A stretch of DNA of 64,000 bases from contig NZ_LMKW01000001.1 of NCBI RefSeq assembly GCF_001421745.1, forward strand, positions 1,065,453 to 1,129,452, in the 5' to 3' direction. The position numbers and the translations under genes were made by a program. Each line of letters starts with the position of its first letter. Positions within the stretch are counted from its first letter, which is position 1. This document shows, piece by piece, positions 44,128 through 52,695 of this stretch. The stretch is from Sphingomonas sp. Leaf230 (GTDB taxonomy: Bacteria; Pseudomonadota; Alphaproteobacteria; Sphingomonadales; Sphingomonadaceae). The notes beneath the pieces are model-generated. The model was not told where the DNA came from and did not search any database. It saw only the letters and a list, made by a program, of their open reading frames with translations.

Positions 44128-44283
44128 CGCAGGGGCTTTCGGCAGGAGCGCGGTGTGGTCGAACGTCACGATTGCAACGTCCGATACTATGCTCAGTGCC
44201 AATATCTAAGCTATCGACGACCCTTGCGCCACCACCCGTTCCCTAAACTCAAGTTCATGGGACCGATCTACGCGCGGAAAGCT

Positions 44284-44302
44284 GATAATGATTATCATTT
44301 AT
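44284..44302. promoter_or_regulatory. Fur-box-like site
   Basis: The 19-base sequence GATAATGATTATCATTTAT matches the classical Fur consensus in its first 16 positions apart from the central base. It lies about 157 bases upstream of the DUF3833-VIT genes and about 146 upstream of the thermostable-hemolysin operon, so either or both may be iron-repressed. Confidence 0.6.
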
Positions 44303-44322
44303 TCCTCCGGCTTCTTTGAAAG

Positions 44323-44369
44323 GACGACTAAATCGTCGATTGTCCCCATTTGCCGACGTCAAATCGTCG
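44323..44369. promoter_or_regulatory. Tandem AAATCGTCG repeats with local dyads
   Basis: AAATCGTCG occurs at 44330-44338 and 44361-44369, 31 bases apart (about three helical turns). Each copy is the right half of an imperfect dyad (GACGA-N5-TCGTC and CGACG-N6-CGTCG). They sit 80-125 bases upstream of the hemolysin operon start and could be paired activator or repressor sites. The binding protein is unknown. Confidence 0.35.
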
Positions 44370-44447
44370 TTAACTGATATTTTTTGTCAGCTTGGACTGA
44401 GGTCGTGACGTGCGGGCGGCGTCCCATCTGCATCTGGGAGGATGCAT

Positions 44448-44978
44448 ATGCACGACGCCGCGCTGATCGCGCTGATCCATGACCGTTACGCCGCCGTACA
44501 CGGGGCCATCCCTGCGAGCGATTATCCGACCTACCTGACTGTCGGTGCGCCTGATTTGCCGCAAGCGACCCTCGGCTATCGACTGGCCGAAGCCGGCACC
44601 CTGTTTCTTGAGGGGTATCTCGACCGCCCAATCGAGGTGCTGTTGACCGAACGGTTCGGGCGACCGGTACCCCGCGCCCGGGTCGTCGAGCTCGGCGACC
44701 ATGCCTCGCAGCGTCCCGGCGCGACGATAACTCTGTGGCACGAGGCGGCAGCGGCACTTGCCGGTCAGGCGGATGTCGCGGTCGCCGTACTGACCCGGCC
44801 GTTGCGGTCGATGTTCGCGCGCCTGGGTCTCGAGTTGATCGAACTCGCCCCCGCACGGATCGACGCGCTCGGCGCGGCCGGCGAGACCTGGGGGCGTTAT
44901 TACCAGACCGATCCGGTCGTGTGTGCGGGCGACATAGCCACGTGTCGCGCGCGGCTCGACCGGAGTGTCCGCGCATGA
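44448..44978 (+). CDS. Thermostable-hemolysin family protein (GNAT-like fold)
   Basis: The 176-residue protein matches the T_hemolysin family (DYPTYLTVGAP, ATLGYRLAEAGTLFLEGYLDRPIEVLL, RARVVELGDHAS). Despite the name, the fold is related to N-acetyltransferases, and hemolytic activity has been shown only for Vibrio members. GGGAGG lies six bases before the ATG at 44448 (an ATG at 44442 is also in frame). It heads a six-gene overlapping operon with an AMP-ligase, so an acyl-transfer role is plausible. Confidence 0.8.
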   Translation: MHDAALIALIHDRYAAVHGAIPASDYPTYLTVGAPDLPQATLGYRLAEAGTLFLEGYLDRPIEVLLTERFGRPVPRARVVELGDHASQRPGATITLWHEAAAALAGQADVAVAVLTRPLRSMFARLGLELIELAPARIDALGAAGETWGRYYQTDPVVCAGDIATCRARLDRSVRA

Positions 44979-47080
44979 CGCGGCTGCTCGACGCGATCCT
45001 CGGCCATGCCGAACGCCGTCCCGATGCGATCGCAATCGATGGCACGAAACCGGTGACCTGGGCGACACTGGCGCGCACGCTCCCGCTGCTGGCGGAGGAT
45101 CTGGCCGCGCGGTTTGCCGATGGCCGCCCGGTTGCGCTGCAGGTCGATCAGGGCGTGAGCGAATGTCTCCTCGACCTCGCCTTGCTCGAAGCGGGCATAC
45201 GGACCATCCCCCTCCCTGCCTTTTTCACCGCCGCACAGACCGATCACGCACTTGACGCGGCGGGTGCGGAGATACTGCTGTCGGGGCCGGTGGCTGTATC
45301 GCTGGACGCCCATCCGAGCCTGCAGGTTCGCGAAGTTCGACGCAGCACACCCGCCCGCACGCTGCCCGACGGCACGGCACGCATTACCTTTACGTCCGGA
45401 TCGACCGGCGACCCGAAGGGTATCTGCCTTTCGCGCGACCATCTCCTGAGCGTCGCGCAGGGGGTGGTGGATACGCTGGGTGTCCATCACGCCGGGCGGC
45501 ATCTGCCGTTGCTGCCCCCGGGGATCCTGCTCGAAAACGTCGCCGGGTTCCATGCGACGATGCTGGCGGGTGGCACTTACGTCGCGCTGCCCCAGTCCGC
45601 GGTCGGCATGGCCGATCCGTTCCGCCCGGACGTCATGGCGATCCTCAACACGATCGAGCGGCAGGCGATTACGTCGCTGATTTTCGTGCCGGACTATCTT
45701 GCCGGCCTCGTCGCGGCGATGCGCGCGACCGGCATGCGGCTGCCACGCCTGACTTTAGTCGCGGTCGGGGGTGCGCGGATCGATCCGCTGTTGCTCGACG
45801 CCGCGGCGGACCTGGGGCTGCCGGTCCGCCAGGGTTACGGCCTTACCGAATGCGCTTCGGTCGTTTCACTCGACGACGGCGATCCGTCATCGCGCGGCAG
45901 CGTCGGCCGGAGCATCGGTGCCAATATCCTGCGCCTGGCCGACGACGGCGAAATCCTGATCGATGGGCCGCTTTTCCTTGGCACAGTCGGCGCACCGCGC
46001 GCTCCCGGCCCGCTCGCGACCGGCGATCTGGGACGGATCGACGACGCCGGCCGGCTCTGGATCGAGGGGCGCAAGTCCGCACTCATCGTTACCAGCCACG
46101 GCCGCAACATCGCTCCCGAATGGGTCGAGGGAATATTGACGCGCCAACCCGCGATATTCCAGGCGATGGTACGCGGCGACGGGCGCGCGACGATCGACGC
46201 GCTGCTCGTCCCGTCATCACCGACCGCGGACGTCGAGGCCGCAGTCGCCACCGCCAACGAAGCGCTCCCTGCCTACGCGCACATCGCGGACTGGCAGGTC
46301 GTCCCGCCATTCACCCCCGCGACGGGACTTCTCACCGGCAACGGCCGCCTCCGCCGCGCCGCGATCGACACCGCCTATCCACCTCAGGAGATTCCCATGG
46401 ATCACGCGCAGTCAGATCTGCCCTTCTTCAACCGCCTCGTTGCCGACACCCGAGAGGCACAAGCGCGGTTTGCAATGACCCCGCAACTCGTCGCCGGGAT
46501 GACCGGACGGATCACGCGCGCGGATTACATCGCGTATCTGACGCAAGCGTTCCATCACGTCCGCCACACCGTGCCGCTCATGCAGGAAGCACGGACCCGG
46601 CTTTCGCATCGACCGGTCCTGGTCGCCGCACTCGACGAGTATATCGAGGAAGAGACCGGCCACGAATTCTGGATCCTGGAAGACATCGAAGCGGCTGGGG
46701 GCGACAGCGTGGCAGCGAGTAAAGCGCCCTCTCCTGCTACGCGTGCAATGGTCGAATACGCCTATCAAACGATTCGAGAGGGTAACCCTGCCGCCTTCTT
46801 CGGCATGGTCTATGTCCTCGAGGGCACCAGCATCGCGATGGCGAGCCACGGCGCAGGCGCGGTTCAGGCGTCGCTCGGGCTGCCCGACGACGCGTTTCAT
46901 TACCTGACCTCGCACGGCGCGCTCGACCAGGACCACATGGTGTTCTTCGAAACGCTGATGAACCGGATCGACGATCCCGATGACCAGCGCGCGATCATCG
47001 ACATGGCCAACGCGATGTTCGCGCTGTTCGGCGGGCTGTTCGCCGGGATCGAGCTGGAGGCGACGCGTGTCCCAGCTTGA
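44975..47080 (+). CDS. AMP-dependent ligase fused to an iron-containing redox (diiron oxygenase-like) domain
   Basis: The 701-residue protein has two parts. Residues 1 to about 470 are an adenylate-forming ligase: the A3 loop ITFTSGSTGDPKG near 137, YGLTECAS, and GDLGRIDDAGRLWIEGRKSA. Residues 475 to 701 are an all-helical TenA/heme-oxygenase-like protein of the iron-containing redox type, with likely metal ligands in EEETGHE (E559, E560, H563) and HGALDQDH (H647, D651, H654). The joint is in frame, but an AGGAG site precedes an internal ATG (46397) exactly at the second domain, so two products may be made. The likely substrate is a carboxylic or amino acid activated as adenylate. It overlaps the first gene by four bases (ATGA). 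Confidence 0.8.
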   Translation: MTRLLDAILGHAERRPDAIAIDGTKPVTWATLARTLPLLAEDLAARFADGRPVALQVDQGVSECLLDLALLEAGIRTIPLPAFFTAAQTDHALDAAGAEILLSGPVAVSLDAHPSLQVREVRRSTPARTLPDGTARITFTSGSTGDPKGICLSRDHLLSVAQGVVDTLGVHHAGRHLPLLPPGILLENVAGFHATMLAGGTYVALPQSAVGMADPFRPDVMAILNTIERQAITSLIFVPDYLAGLVAAMRATGMRLPRLTLVAVGGARIDPLLLDAAADLGLPVRQGYGLTECASVVSLDDGDPSSRGSVGRSIGANILRLADDGEILIDGPLFLGTVGAPRAPGPLATGDLGRIDDAGRLWIEGRKSALIVTSHGRNIAPEWVEGILTRQPAIFQAMVRGDGRATIDALLVPSSPTADVEAAVATANEALPAYAHIADWQVVPPFTPATGLLTGNGRLRRAAIDTAYPPQEIPMDHAQSDLPFFNRLVADTREAQARFAMTPQLVAGMTGRITRADYIAYLTQAFHHVRHTVPLMQEARTRLSHRPVLVAALDEYIEEETGHEFWILEDIEAAGGDSVAASKAPSPATRAMVEYAYQTIREGNPAAFFGMVYVLEGTSIAMASHGAGAVQASLGLPDDAFHYLTSHGALDQDHMVFFETLMNRIDDPDDQRAIIDMANAMFALFGGLFAGIELEATRVPA

Positions 47081-47846
47081 AGGCCGCCATATCCTGCTGA
47101 CCGGTGCTGCCGGCGGGCTCGGCGGCCTGCTCGCGGCCCGAATGCGCACACGCGGCGCGTACGTAACAGGAATCGATCGGATCCCGTCGACTGCTTGCGA
47201 CGACCATCTCGTCGCAGATCTCGCCGATCCCGAGGCGCTGGCCAACCTCACCCGCACGCTCGCAGAACGGCGCATCGACATTCTCGCCAACGTCGCTGGG
47301 CTCCAGTATTTCGGTCCGTTCGAGCGGCAGGGCGCGATGGAGATCGCGCTCGGCTACGCGGTCAACCTGGTCGCACCCGCGATCCTCGCAGGCGCCGTCG
47401 TGCCGCAGATGATCGCGCGTGGCGATGGCCAGATCGTCAACATCGGCTCGGTTATGGGCTCGGTCCCCTACCCCTATTTCACCGTCTACTCTAGTGCAAA
47501 GGCCGGGCTGAAGGGTCTTAGCCAGGCGCTGCGTCGCGAACTAAGCGGGCGCGGGATCGCTGTCACGCACGTCGCCCCGCGAGCGGTCAGGACCGGCTTT
47601 AACACCGCAACGATCGAGCGTTTCATGGCGCTGACCAAGATGACCGCGGACGATCCCGCCACCGTCGCCGACCGCATCTTCCGCGCAATCGAGCGGCGCG
47701 AGCGCGACGTGTCGATCGGGCTGCCCGAGCGCGTCTTTACGCAGCTCAACGCGATGGTGCCGGGCGTCGTCGATCGCGGCATCGCAAGCCAAGTGCTGAC
47801 CGCGCGCGGCCTATTCCAGGACAATTCTTCAGGAGCCCTATCATGA
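47067..47846 (+). CDS. Short-chain dehydrogenase/reductase
   Basis: The 259-residue enzyme has the NAD(P) motif TGAAGGLGG near residue 12 and the catalytic Y141-SSA-K145, with IGSVMGS supplying the serine. The start is a GTG at 47067 with GGAGG six bases before; it overlaps the previous gene by 14 bases. In this operon it probably reduces or oxidises the product of the ligase/oxygenase. Confidence 0.88.
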   Translation: MSQLEGRHILLTGAAGGLGGLLAARMRTRGAYVTGIDRIPSTACDDHLVADLADPEALANLTRTLAERRIDILANVAGLQYFGPFERQGAMEIALGYAVNLVAPAILAGAVVPQMIARGDGQIVNIGSVMGSVPYPYFTVYSSAKAGLKGLSQALRRELSGRGIAVTHVAPRAVRTGFNTATIERFMALTKMTADDPATVADRIFRAIERRERDVSIGLPERVFTQLNAMVPGVVDRGIASQVLTARGLFQDNSSGALS

Positions 47847-48502
47847 TCGTTCGTTACGCTCTTGCCTTCGCCGCGCTCGCCTTTGCAGGTACGGCCAACG
47901 CCAGCAACAACCCGGCGATGGACGCCGCGGTGCGCCGCATCAACGATCAGTGGGCGCATATCCGCTATCAGGTCGCCGACCGGAACGAACAATATCGTCA
48001 GCTCGACGCGCTTGCCGGCCAAGCCGCACAGGTATCAGCACGCTATCCCGGCCGCGCCGAGCCGCTGTTGTGGCAGGGGATCGTCGTCAGCGAGGAAGCA
48101 GCGCGCGCCAGCGTCCTGAAACAGCTCGGTCTTGCCCGGTCGGCCCGCGAGATCCTCGAAAGGGCGCAAGGGATCGATCCGAACATCGCCGATGGCGGCG
48201 TCAAGATGAGCCTGGGCGTCCTTTATTACCGTGTCCCCGGGTTCCCGATCGGCTTCGGCAGCACGACAAAGGCCCGCGCGCTGCTCGAGGCGGCGCTGAA
48301 GCAGGATCCGAACGGCCTCGACAACAACTTCTTCTATGCCGACTTCCTCAACGACGAGGGGCATCCGGCACAGGCGAAGCAATATGTCCTGCGCGGGTTG
48401 CAAGCGCCGGCGAACACGGGACGCCCGGTCTGGGACGCAGGACGTCGTGCGGAAATGCGGGCGCTGCTCGGCAAGATCAACGCAAAGCTCAAGGCGGCGT
48501 GA
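47843..48502 (+). CDS. Periplasmic TPR-like protein
   Basis: The 219-residue protein has a signal peptide (ALAFAALAFAGTANA) and then helical repeats resembling TPRs (LGLARSAREILERAQGIDP, KARALLEAALKQDPNGLDNNFFYADFL). It resembles the TRAP-associated TatT type. The ATG overlaps the SDR stop by four bases. It may assemble a periplasmic step of the pathway. Confidence 0.7.
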   Translation: MIVRYALAFAALAFAGTANASNNPAMDAAVRRINDQWAHIRYQVADRNEQYRQLDALAGQAAQVSARYPGRAEPLLWQGIVVSEEAARASVLKQLGLARSAREILERAQGIDPNIADGGVKMSLGVLYYRVPGFPIGFGSTTKARALLEAALKQDPNGLDNNFFYADFLNDEGHPAQAKQYVLRGLQAPANTGRPVWDAGRRAEMRALLGKINAKLKAA

Positions 48503-49125
48503 ACCCGCTCGCCGCTACCCTCGCGCGGCAGCTTGAGAACCCTAACGGCGTGGGCGGTCGGCTAGTCGGGCATGCGATGCGCGTCGCTAACCGTCGGCCC
48601 ACGCGCCTCGCGATCGCGGCGCTCGATGTCCGACGCGGCGATATCGTGCTCGATTTCGGCTGTGGTACCGGCGACGCAATCCTCGCGCTGACGACGGCAG
48701 CGGGAGCAGGACGGGTTTATGGCCTCGATCATTCGCAAGACATGATCGACACCGCCCGCCGGCGTAACCCCGGCGCGGTTTTCTACCATGCGCCGTTCAC
48801 CGACATCCCGATGCCCGATGAGTGCGTCGACCGCATCCTAGCATCCAACGTCGCCTATTTCTGGCACGACGATCGCCCGGTCCTTGCCGAACTGATGCGC
48901 GTGCTGCGTCCCGGTGGACGGCTCGCAGTCTATGCGACAACCGCAGAATCTTTGCGCCGCACGGGGATCGGATGCAGCAGCACGCACCGGCTGCTCACCG
49001 TCGCGGACTTTAGGAGCATGCTCGGACCGACCGCCGAGATCACCACGGTTAAGGCGGGGTTTGGCGTGGCGGGCATGATCGGAACTTTCGACAAATCACC
49101 GCAAAAAGGGACCCTGGCGGAATGA
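48499..49125 (+). CDS. Class I SAM-dependent methyltransferase
   Basis: The 208-residue enzyme has the SAM motif I VLDFGCGTGDAIL near residue 50, the acidic motif II VYGLDHSQDMI, and LRPGGRLAVYAT. The substrate cannot be read from the sequence; the operon suggests a small molecule or lipid. The GTG start overlaps the TPR gene stop (GTGA). Confidence 0.82.
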   Translation: MNPLAATLARQLENPNGVGGRLVGHAMRVANRRPTRLAIAALDVRRGDIVLDFGCGTGDAILALTTAAGAGRVYGLDHSQDMIDTARRRNPGAVFYHAPFTDIPMPDECVDRILASNVAYFWHDDRPVLAELMRVLRPGGRLAVYATTAESLRRTGIGCSSTHRLLTVADFRSMLGPTAEITTVKAGFGVAGMIGTFDKSPQKGTLAE

Positions 49126-49661
49126 AGGTCAAGATTATCGCATTGCTGGTACTCGCGCCGGTGGCGTGGGCCGCCCCCGCCACCGCCGGTCCAAAAGGCT
49201 GGGCAGATGCCAGCGATATCGGCCGTGACCTGCTCGTCGGTGCCGCCCTCGGCGTGCCCGCTGTTCAGGGTGACTGGCGCGGCGATCTGGACGCGGGTGC
49301 CAGTGTGCTCGTCGCTGGCGGCACGACATTCGCGTTAAAGGAACTGATCCATGAAAGCCGCCCGGATCGTAGCGACGACAAGAGCTTCCCCTCCGGCCAC
49401 ACCTCGGTGTCGTTCGCCGCGGCGGCATCGCTCGAGAAACGCTACGGCTGGGAAGCGGGATTGCCCGCGTTGCTGGTTGCCTCGTTTGTTGGCGTCGCAC
49501 GGGTCCGGGCCGACAAGCATTATGTCCACGACGTCCTTGCCGGCGCGGTGATCGGCAGCGCCAGCGGTTTCCTGCTGACCTCGCGCCACGACGACCGCGT
49601 CCGCCTAACGCCGTGGGCAGGCTCTGGCGGCGGCGGGATCGACGTCGCCATGCGGTTCTGA
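49122..49661 (+). CDS. PAP2-family phosphatase, exported
   Basis: The 179-residue protein has a signal peptide ending near ATAG and the three phosphatase motifs: KELIHESRP, PSGHTS and ARVRADKHYVHDV. PAP2 enzymes dephosphorylate lipid phosphates on the outer face of the inner membrane. It is the last gene of the operon and overlaps the methyltransferase by four bases (ATGA). This favours a lipid-linked substrate for the pathway. Confidence 0.85.
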   Translation: MKVKIIALLVLAPVAWAAPATAGPKGWADASDIGRDLLVGAALGVPAVQGDWRGDLDAGASVLVAGGTTFALKELIHESRPDRSDDKSFPSGHTSVSFAAAASLEKRYGWEAGLPALLVASFVGVARVRADKHYVHDVLAGAVIGSASGFLLTSRHDDRVRLTPWAGSGGGGIDVAMRF

Positions 49662-49769
49662 GCCATGCGCTTTTGACGCGGTAGGTCAGGCTGCACGATT
49701 GCGCACCGGATCGCCCATCGGCGTGATGCCTCCCCACGAGACTGCACCACGCCAACGCTCGCCCTCTCC

Positions 49770-50426
49770 TTAGTTGATCGGCGCGCTCGGCGTTCCGGCG
49801 GGGGCAAGCGTGCGACCGTTGTTGAGGTCAGCACCCGTATTGGGATCGGTCGGCGTCGACTGGATCATTGCACGCATCTGCCACTGATATTTGTCGATCG
49901 CGTGCTGTACTTCCTGCAGCAGGTTGCCTGTGGTCGGATCGGTATCGTTGGTCGCTTTGATGCCCTGCCCCAGCTCGTCGCTGGTAACGCGGTAATATTG
50001 CGCAAACCACTGGATCACTTTGCCGTCGTCGACGAAACCGCCCGGGAATTCGGGAATGCGGCTGGTCCGGATGATCGTGTTGGCGCGCCCGTCGGACGAG
50101 ACTCCTACACTTTGCAGGCGCTCGGCAACTTCGTCGGCATATTTGGCAACGCCTTCGTAATGTTCCTGAAGCAGTTCGTGCAGCGGGTAGAACAACGTAC
50201 CCGAGACGTTCCAGTGGGCCTGCTTGGTCTGCAGCTGGAGCTGCTGCAATTCGGTCAGCGCCTGCTGCAGGGCTTGGATCGAGTTGCGCAAATCGCCGGC
50301 TTGCGGTCCCGAATGGACCCGGTCGGTGACGCTGTTGAGTGGGAACGGGCCGGTCTGCGGCTGGGTCTGGGCCAGCGCGGGGGAGGCGAGCAGAAGCGAA
50401 GCCGTAGCCAGGAGAATATACCGCAT
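49770..50426 (-). CDS. Dps-like ferritin family protein with signal peptide
   Basis: The 218-residue protein has a clear signal peptide (MRYILLATASLLLASPALAQ) followed by a Dps/ferritin-like four-helix core: the ferroxidase-type residues in KQAHWNVSGTLFYPLHELLQ and then YADEVAERLQSVG. Canonical Dps is cytosolic, 150-190 residues, and stores iron while protecting DNA. The signal predicts a periplasmic iron-binding form, which could not bind the chromosome. Confidence 0.8.
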   Translation of the reverse strand: MRYILLATASLLLASPALAQTQPQTGPFPLNSVTDRVHSGPQAGDLRNSIQALQQALTELQQLQLQTKQAHWNVSGTLFYPLHELLQEHYEGVAKYADEVAERLQSVGVSSDGRANTIIRTSRIPEFPGGFVDDGKVIQWFAQYYRVTSDELGQGIKATNDTDPTTGNLLQEVQHAIDKYQWQMRAMIQSTPTDPNTGADLNNGRTLAPAGTPSAPIN

Positions 50427-50544
50427 GGATCGTCCTTTCGAGCGAGGAACGGCGGCGGATGCAGGACGAATTCCCCATCTCGTTACGCGTCGTTTCGTCG
50501 ACGATTGAACGTGCGTTCGGCACCCTGGTTGTCTAAATTCGGGT

Positions 50545-51906
50545 TCAGTCTTGATACGCGGGACCGATTAGCGAGACGGCACTGCCGACCTCGGCGAACC
50601 GCAACCTGAAGTCGTGAAGGTCGGCGATCGCCTTGACCAGGCTGAGCCCTAGTCCGGCGCCGTCGCAATCCTGCCGGCCGCGGTAGAATCGCTGCGTGAC
50701 CAGCGACCGCTCGGCGATCGGTACGCCTGGCCCGTCGTCGGCCACGGTCATGACCACGCGCTCGCCGTCCTGCCGCAACGACAGCAGGACGCGACCGCCC
50801 GCGGGGCCGAACTTCATCGCGTTGTCGATCAGGTTCGAGACCGCTTCCATCAACAGGCTCGCATCGCCCTCGACAGAGGCGGTCGTGGCGATCTCGCAGG
50901 TCAGGTCGATTCCGCGATCCTCCGCGGTCGGGCGGTGAAGCTCGCACGCATCCTCCGCCAACCGCGCGAGGTCGACCGCGGCGAAGCGGCTGCGACGGGC
51001 GTGATCCTCCAGCTCGCGGATCCGCAGCAGCGCAGCAACGATCCCGAGCAGGGTGTCGACCTCCGCCAGCGCGGCATCGGCGACCGCCTCGAACTGCGCG
51101 CGCGTTTCCGCCTCGCGCAGCCCGCGTTCGACCCGCGCGCGCAAGCGGGTGAGCGGCGTGCGCAACTGGTGCGCGATGTCGTCGCCGACCCCGCGGACCT
51201 CGGTCACGAGCAGCTGGAGCCGGTCGAGCATCGCGTTGATATGCTCGCATAATAGTCCGAAACTGTCGGGATCGGGGCCTACCGGCAGGCGCTCTGCCAG
51301 ATCGCCCGCGACGATCCGGGCAGTGAGTGTGCGGACGGCGTCCACCTGTCGCGCCGCGCGTCGCCCGGCCGCCAGGCCAAACCCGATCGCCAGCAAGATC
51401 GCGGGGATCAGCGCGATCGCGAGCGACCGCTCGACCACCCGCAACGCCTCCTCCGCATCGTCGAGATCAACACCGGTAAGCAGTCGCGATCCGTCGGGCA
51501 TCGCGCACACGACCAGTCGCGCGGTATCGCGGGTCTTGCCCGGCAGTTCGATCGTGTCGACGTCGGCGATCACCGATGCTCGCGTGATCTCGGGGACCGG
51601 CAGACGTGCGATGTTGCCTTCGATCAGCCTGCCATCGGCGGCAAACAGCGCGAGGAAGCGATCACGGTGGATATCGCGCGTCAGCATCGCCCGGACGGCC
51701 GACTGCCGCATCGGCGCCGCCAGTGAAGCCAGATCGCGACAATCGCTCGCAAACCCGCGCTCGGTCATCCGTCGGTGACTGCCGTTCGCCAGCACCCAAA
51801 ACAGCCCCGCGACGACCAGCGACTGGACGATCAGCAAAGCCGCGATCGCCCCGCCCCACCGCCATGTCGCGCGTGCGCGGGGGTTAGAGCGGGACATCGA
51901 ACACAT
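50545..51906 (-). CDS. Sensor histidine kinase, HAMP type
   Basis: The 453-residue kinase has two membrane segments (about residues 18 to 40 and 165 to 185), a periplasmic sensor loop, HAMP, the phospho-acceptor H box DDIAHQLRTPLTRLRARVERG, and N (NLIDNAMKFG), G1 (VADDGPGVP) and G2 (GAGLGLSL) boxes. It overlaps the response regulator gene by about 20 bases. ATGs at 51906 and 51897 are both possible. Its place beside czcCA suggests metal sensing, but the sensor domain has no recognisable metal motif. Confidence 0.9.
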   Translation of the reverse strand: MCSMSRSNPRARATWRWGGAIAALLIVQSLVVAGLFWVLANGSHRRMTERGFASDCRDLASLAAPMRQSAVRAMLTRDIHRDRFLALFAADGRLIEGNIARLPVPEITRASVIADVDTIELPGKTRDTARLVVCAMPDGSRLLTGVDLDDAEEALRVVERSLAIALIPAILLAIGFGLAAGRRAARQVDAVRTLTARIVAGDLAERLPVGPDPDSFGLLCEHINAMLDRLQLLVTEVRGVGDDIAHQLRTPLTRLRARVERGLREAETRAQFEAVADAALAEVDTLLGIVAALLRIRELEDHARRSRFAAVDLARLAEDACELHRPTAEDRGIDLTCEIATTASVEGDASLLMEAVSNLIDNAMKFGPAGGRVLLSLRQDGERVVMTVADDGPGVPIAERSLVTQRFYRGRQDCDGAGLGLSLVKAIADLHDFRLRFAEVGSAVSLIGPAYQD

Positions 51907-52561
51907 AGCCTTGCCCGCGGACGTTACGGATCAGTTGCGGCTCGCCCTCGCCGTCGACCTTGCGACGCAGGCGGCCCATGTGGACGTCGACGACGTTGCT
52001 GTTGGGCTCGAAATTATAGCCCCAGACATCGCGCAATAGCATCGACCGCGTGACGATCCGGTCGGGCCGGCGGACCAGGTAATCGAGTAGCTTCAGCTCG
52101 CGTGGCAACAGGTCCAGCGCCCGCCCCGACCGGGTTGCGGTTCCCGCCAACAGGTCGAGATCGAGCGGGCCGACGATCAGCCGCGTGTCGCGTGTCTCGT
52201 TGGGCCGCCGCAGCAACGCCTCGACGCGGGCGATCAGTTCGACCAGCGCGAACGGCTTGGGGAGATAGTCGTCGCCCCCCGCGCGCAATCCCCGCACCCG
52301 GTCGTCGAGACTGCCGAGCGCGCTGAGCACCAGCGCTGGCGTCCGCCGGCCCTCGGCCCGCAACCGCGCGATCAGGTCGAGCCCTTCCCCGTCGGGCAGT
52401 TGCCGATCGACGATCAGCAGGTCGACGCCGTCCCCCTGCGCCGCGAGGAAACCATCCGCCAGCAAGGCGTGGTGCGTCACCGCATAGCCGTTCGCCGCCA
52501 GCTCGAGCGTGATCTCGTGCGCCGTGCCGGCATCGTCCTCGATGAGCAGGATATGCGTCAT
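51884..52561 (-). CDS. OmpR-family response regulator
   Basis: The 225-residue protein has a receiver domain (ILLIEDDAGTAHEI, the phospho-acceptor region VDLLIVDRQLPDG) and a winged-helix output domain (RELKLLDYLVRRPDRIVTRSMLL). It is the partner of the overlapping kinase and is divergent from czcC, so the efflux genes are its probable target. Confidence 0.92.
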   Translation of the reverse strand: MTHILLIEDDAGTAHEITLELAANGYAVTHHALLADGFLAAQGDGVDLLIVDRQLPDGEGLDLIARLRAEGRRTPALVLSALGSLDDRVRGLRAGGDDYLPKPFALVELIARVEALLRRPNETRDTRLIVGPLDLDLLAGTATRSGRALDLLPRELKLLDYLVRRPDRIVTRSMLLRDVWGYNFEPNSNVVDVHMGRLRRKVDGEGEPQLIRNVRGQGYVFDVPL

Positions 52562-52592
52562 GCGACCAGTTCGCAGCCCGGGGGACGCGCCG

Positions 52593-52620
52593 TCAATTGA
52601 ATTGCAGTTCAGACTCTGAA
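52593..52620. promoter_or_regulatory. Palindromes between the regulator and czcC
   Basis: TCAATTGA (52593-52600) and the perfect 13-base dyad TTCAGA-C-TCTGAA (52608-52620) lie in the 134-base divergent region. The second is a good candidate for the operator of the adjacent OmpR-type regulator. Confidence 0.4.
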
Positions 52621-52695
52621 CGCGGATTTAATCGACGCACCGCCGACCCCTCAGCTACCGATTTTTCCAAGGGTATGTCCTTGGAGAAGCACGTA

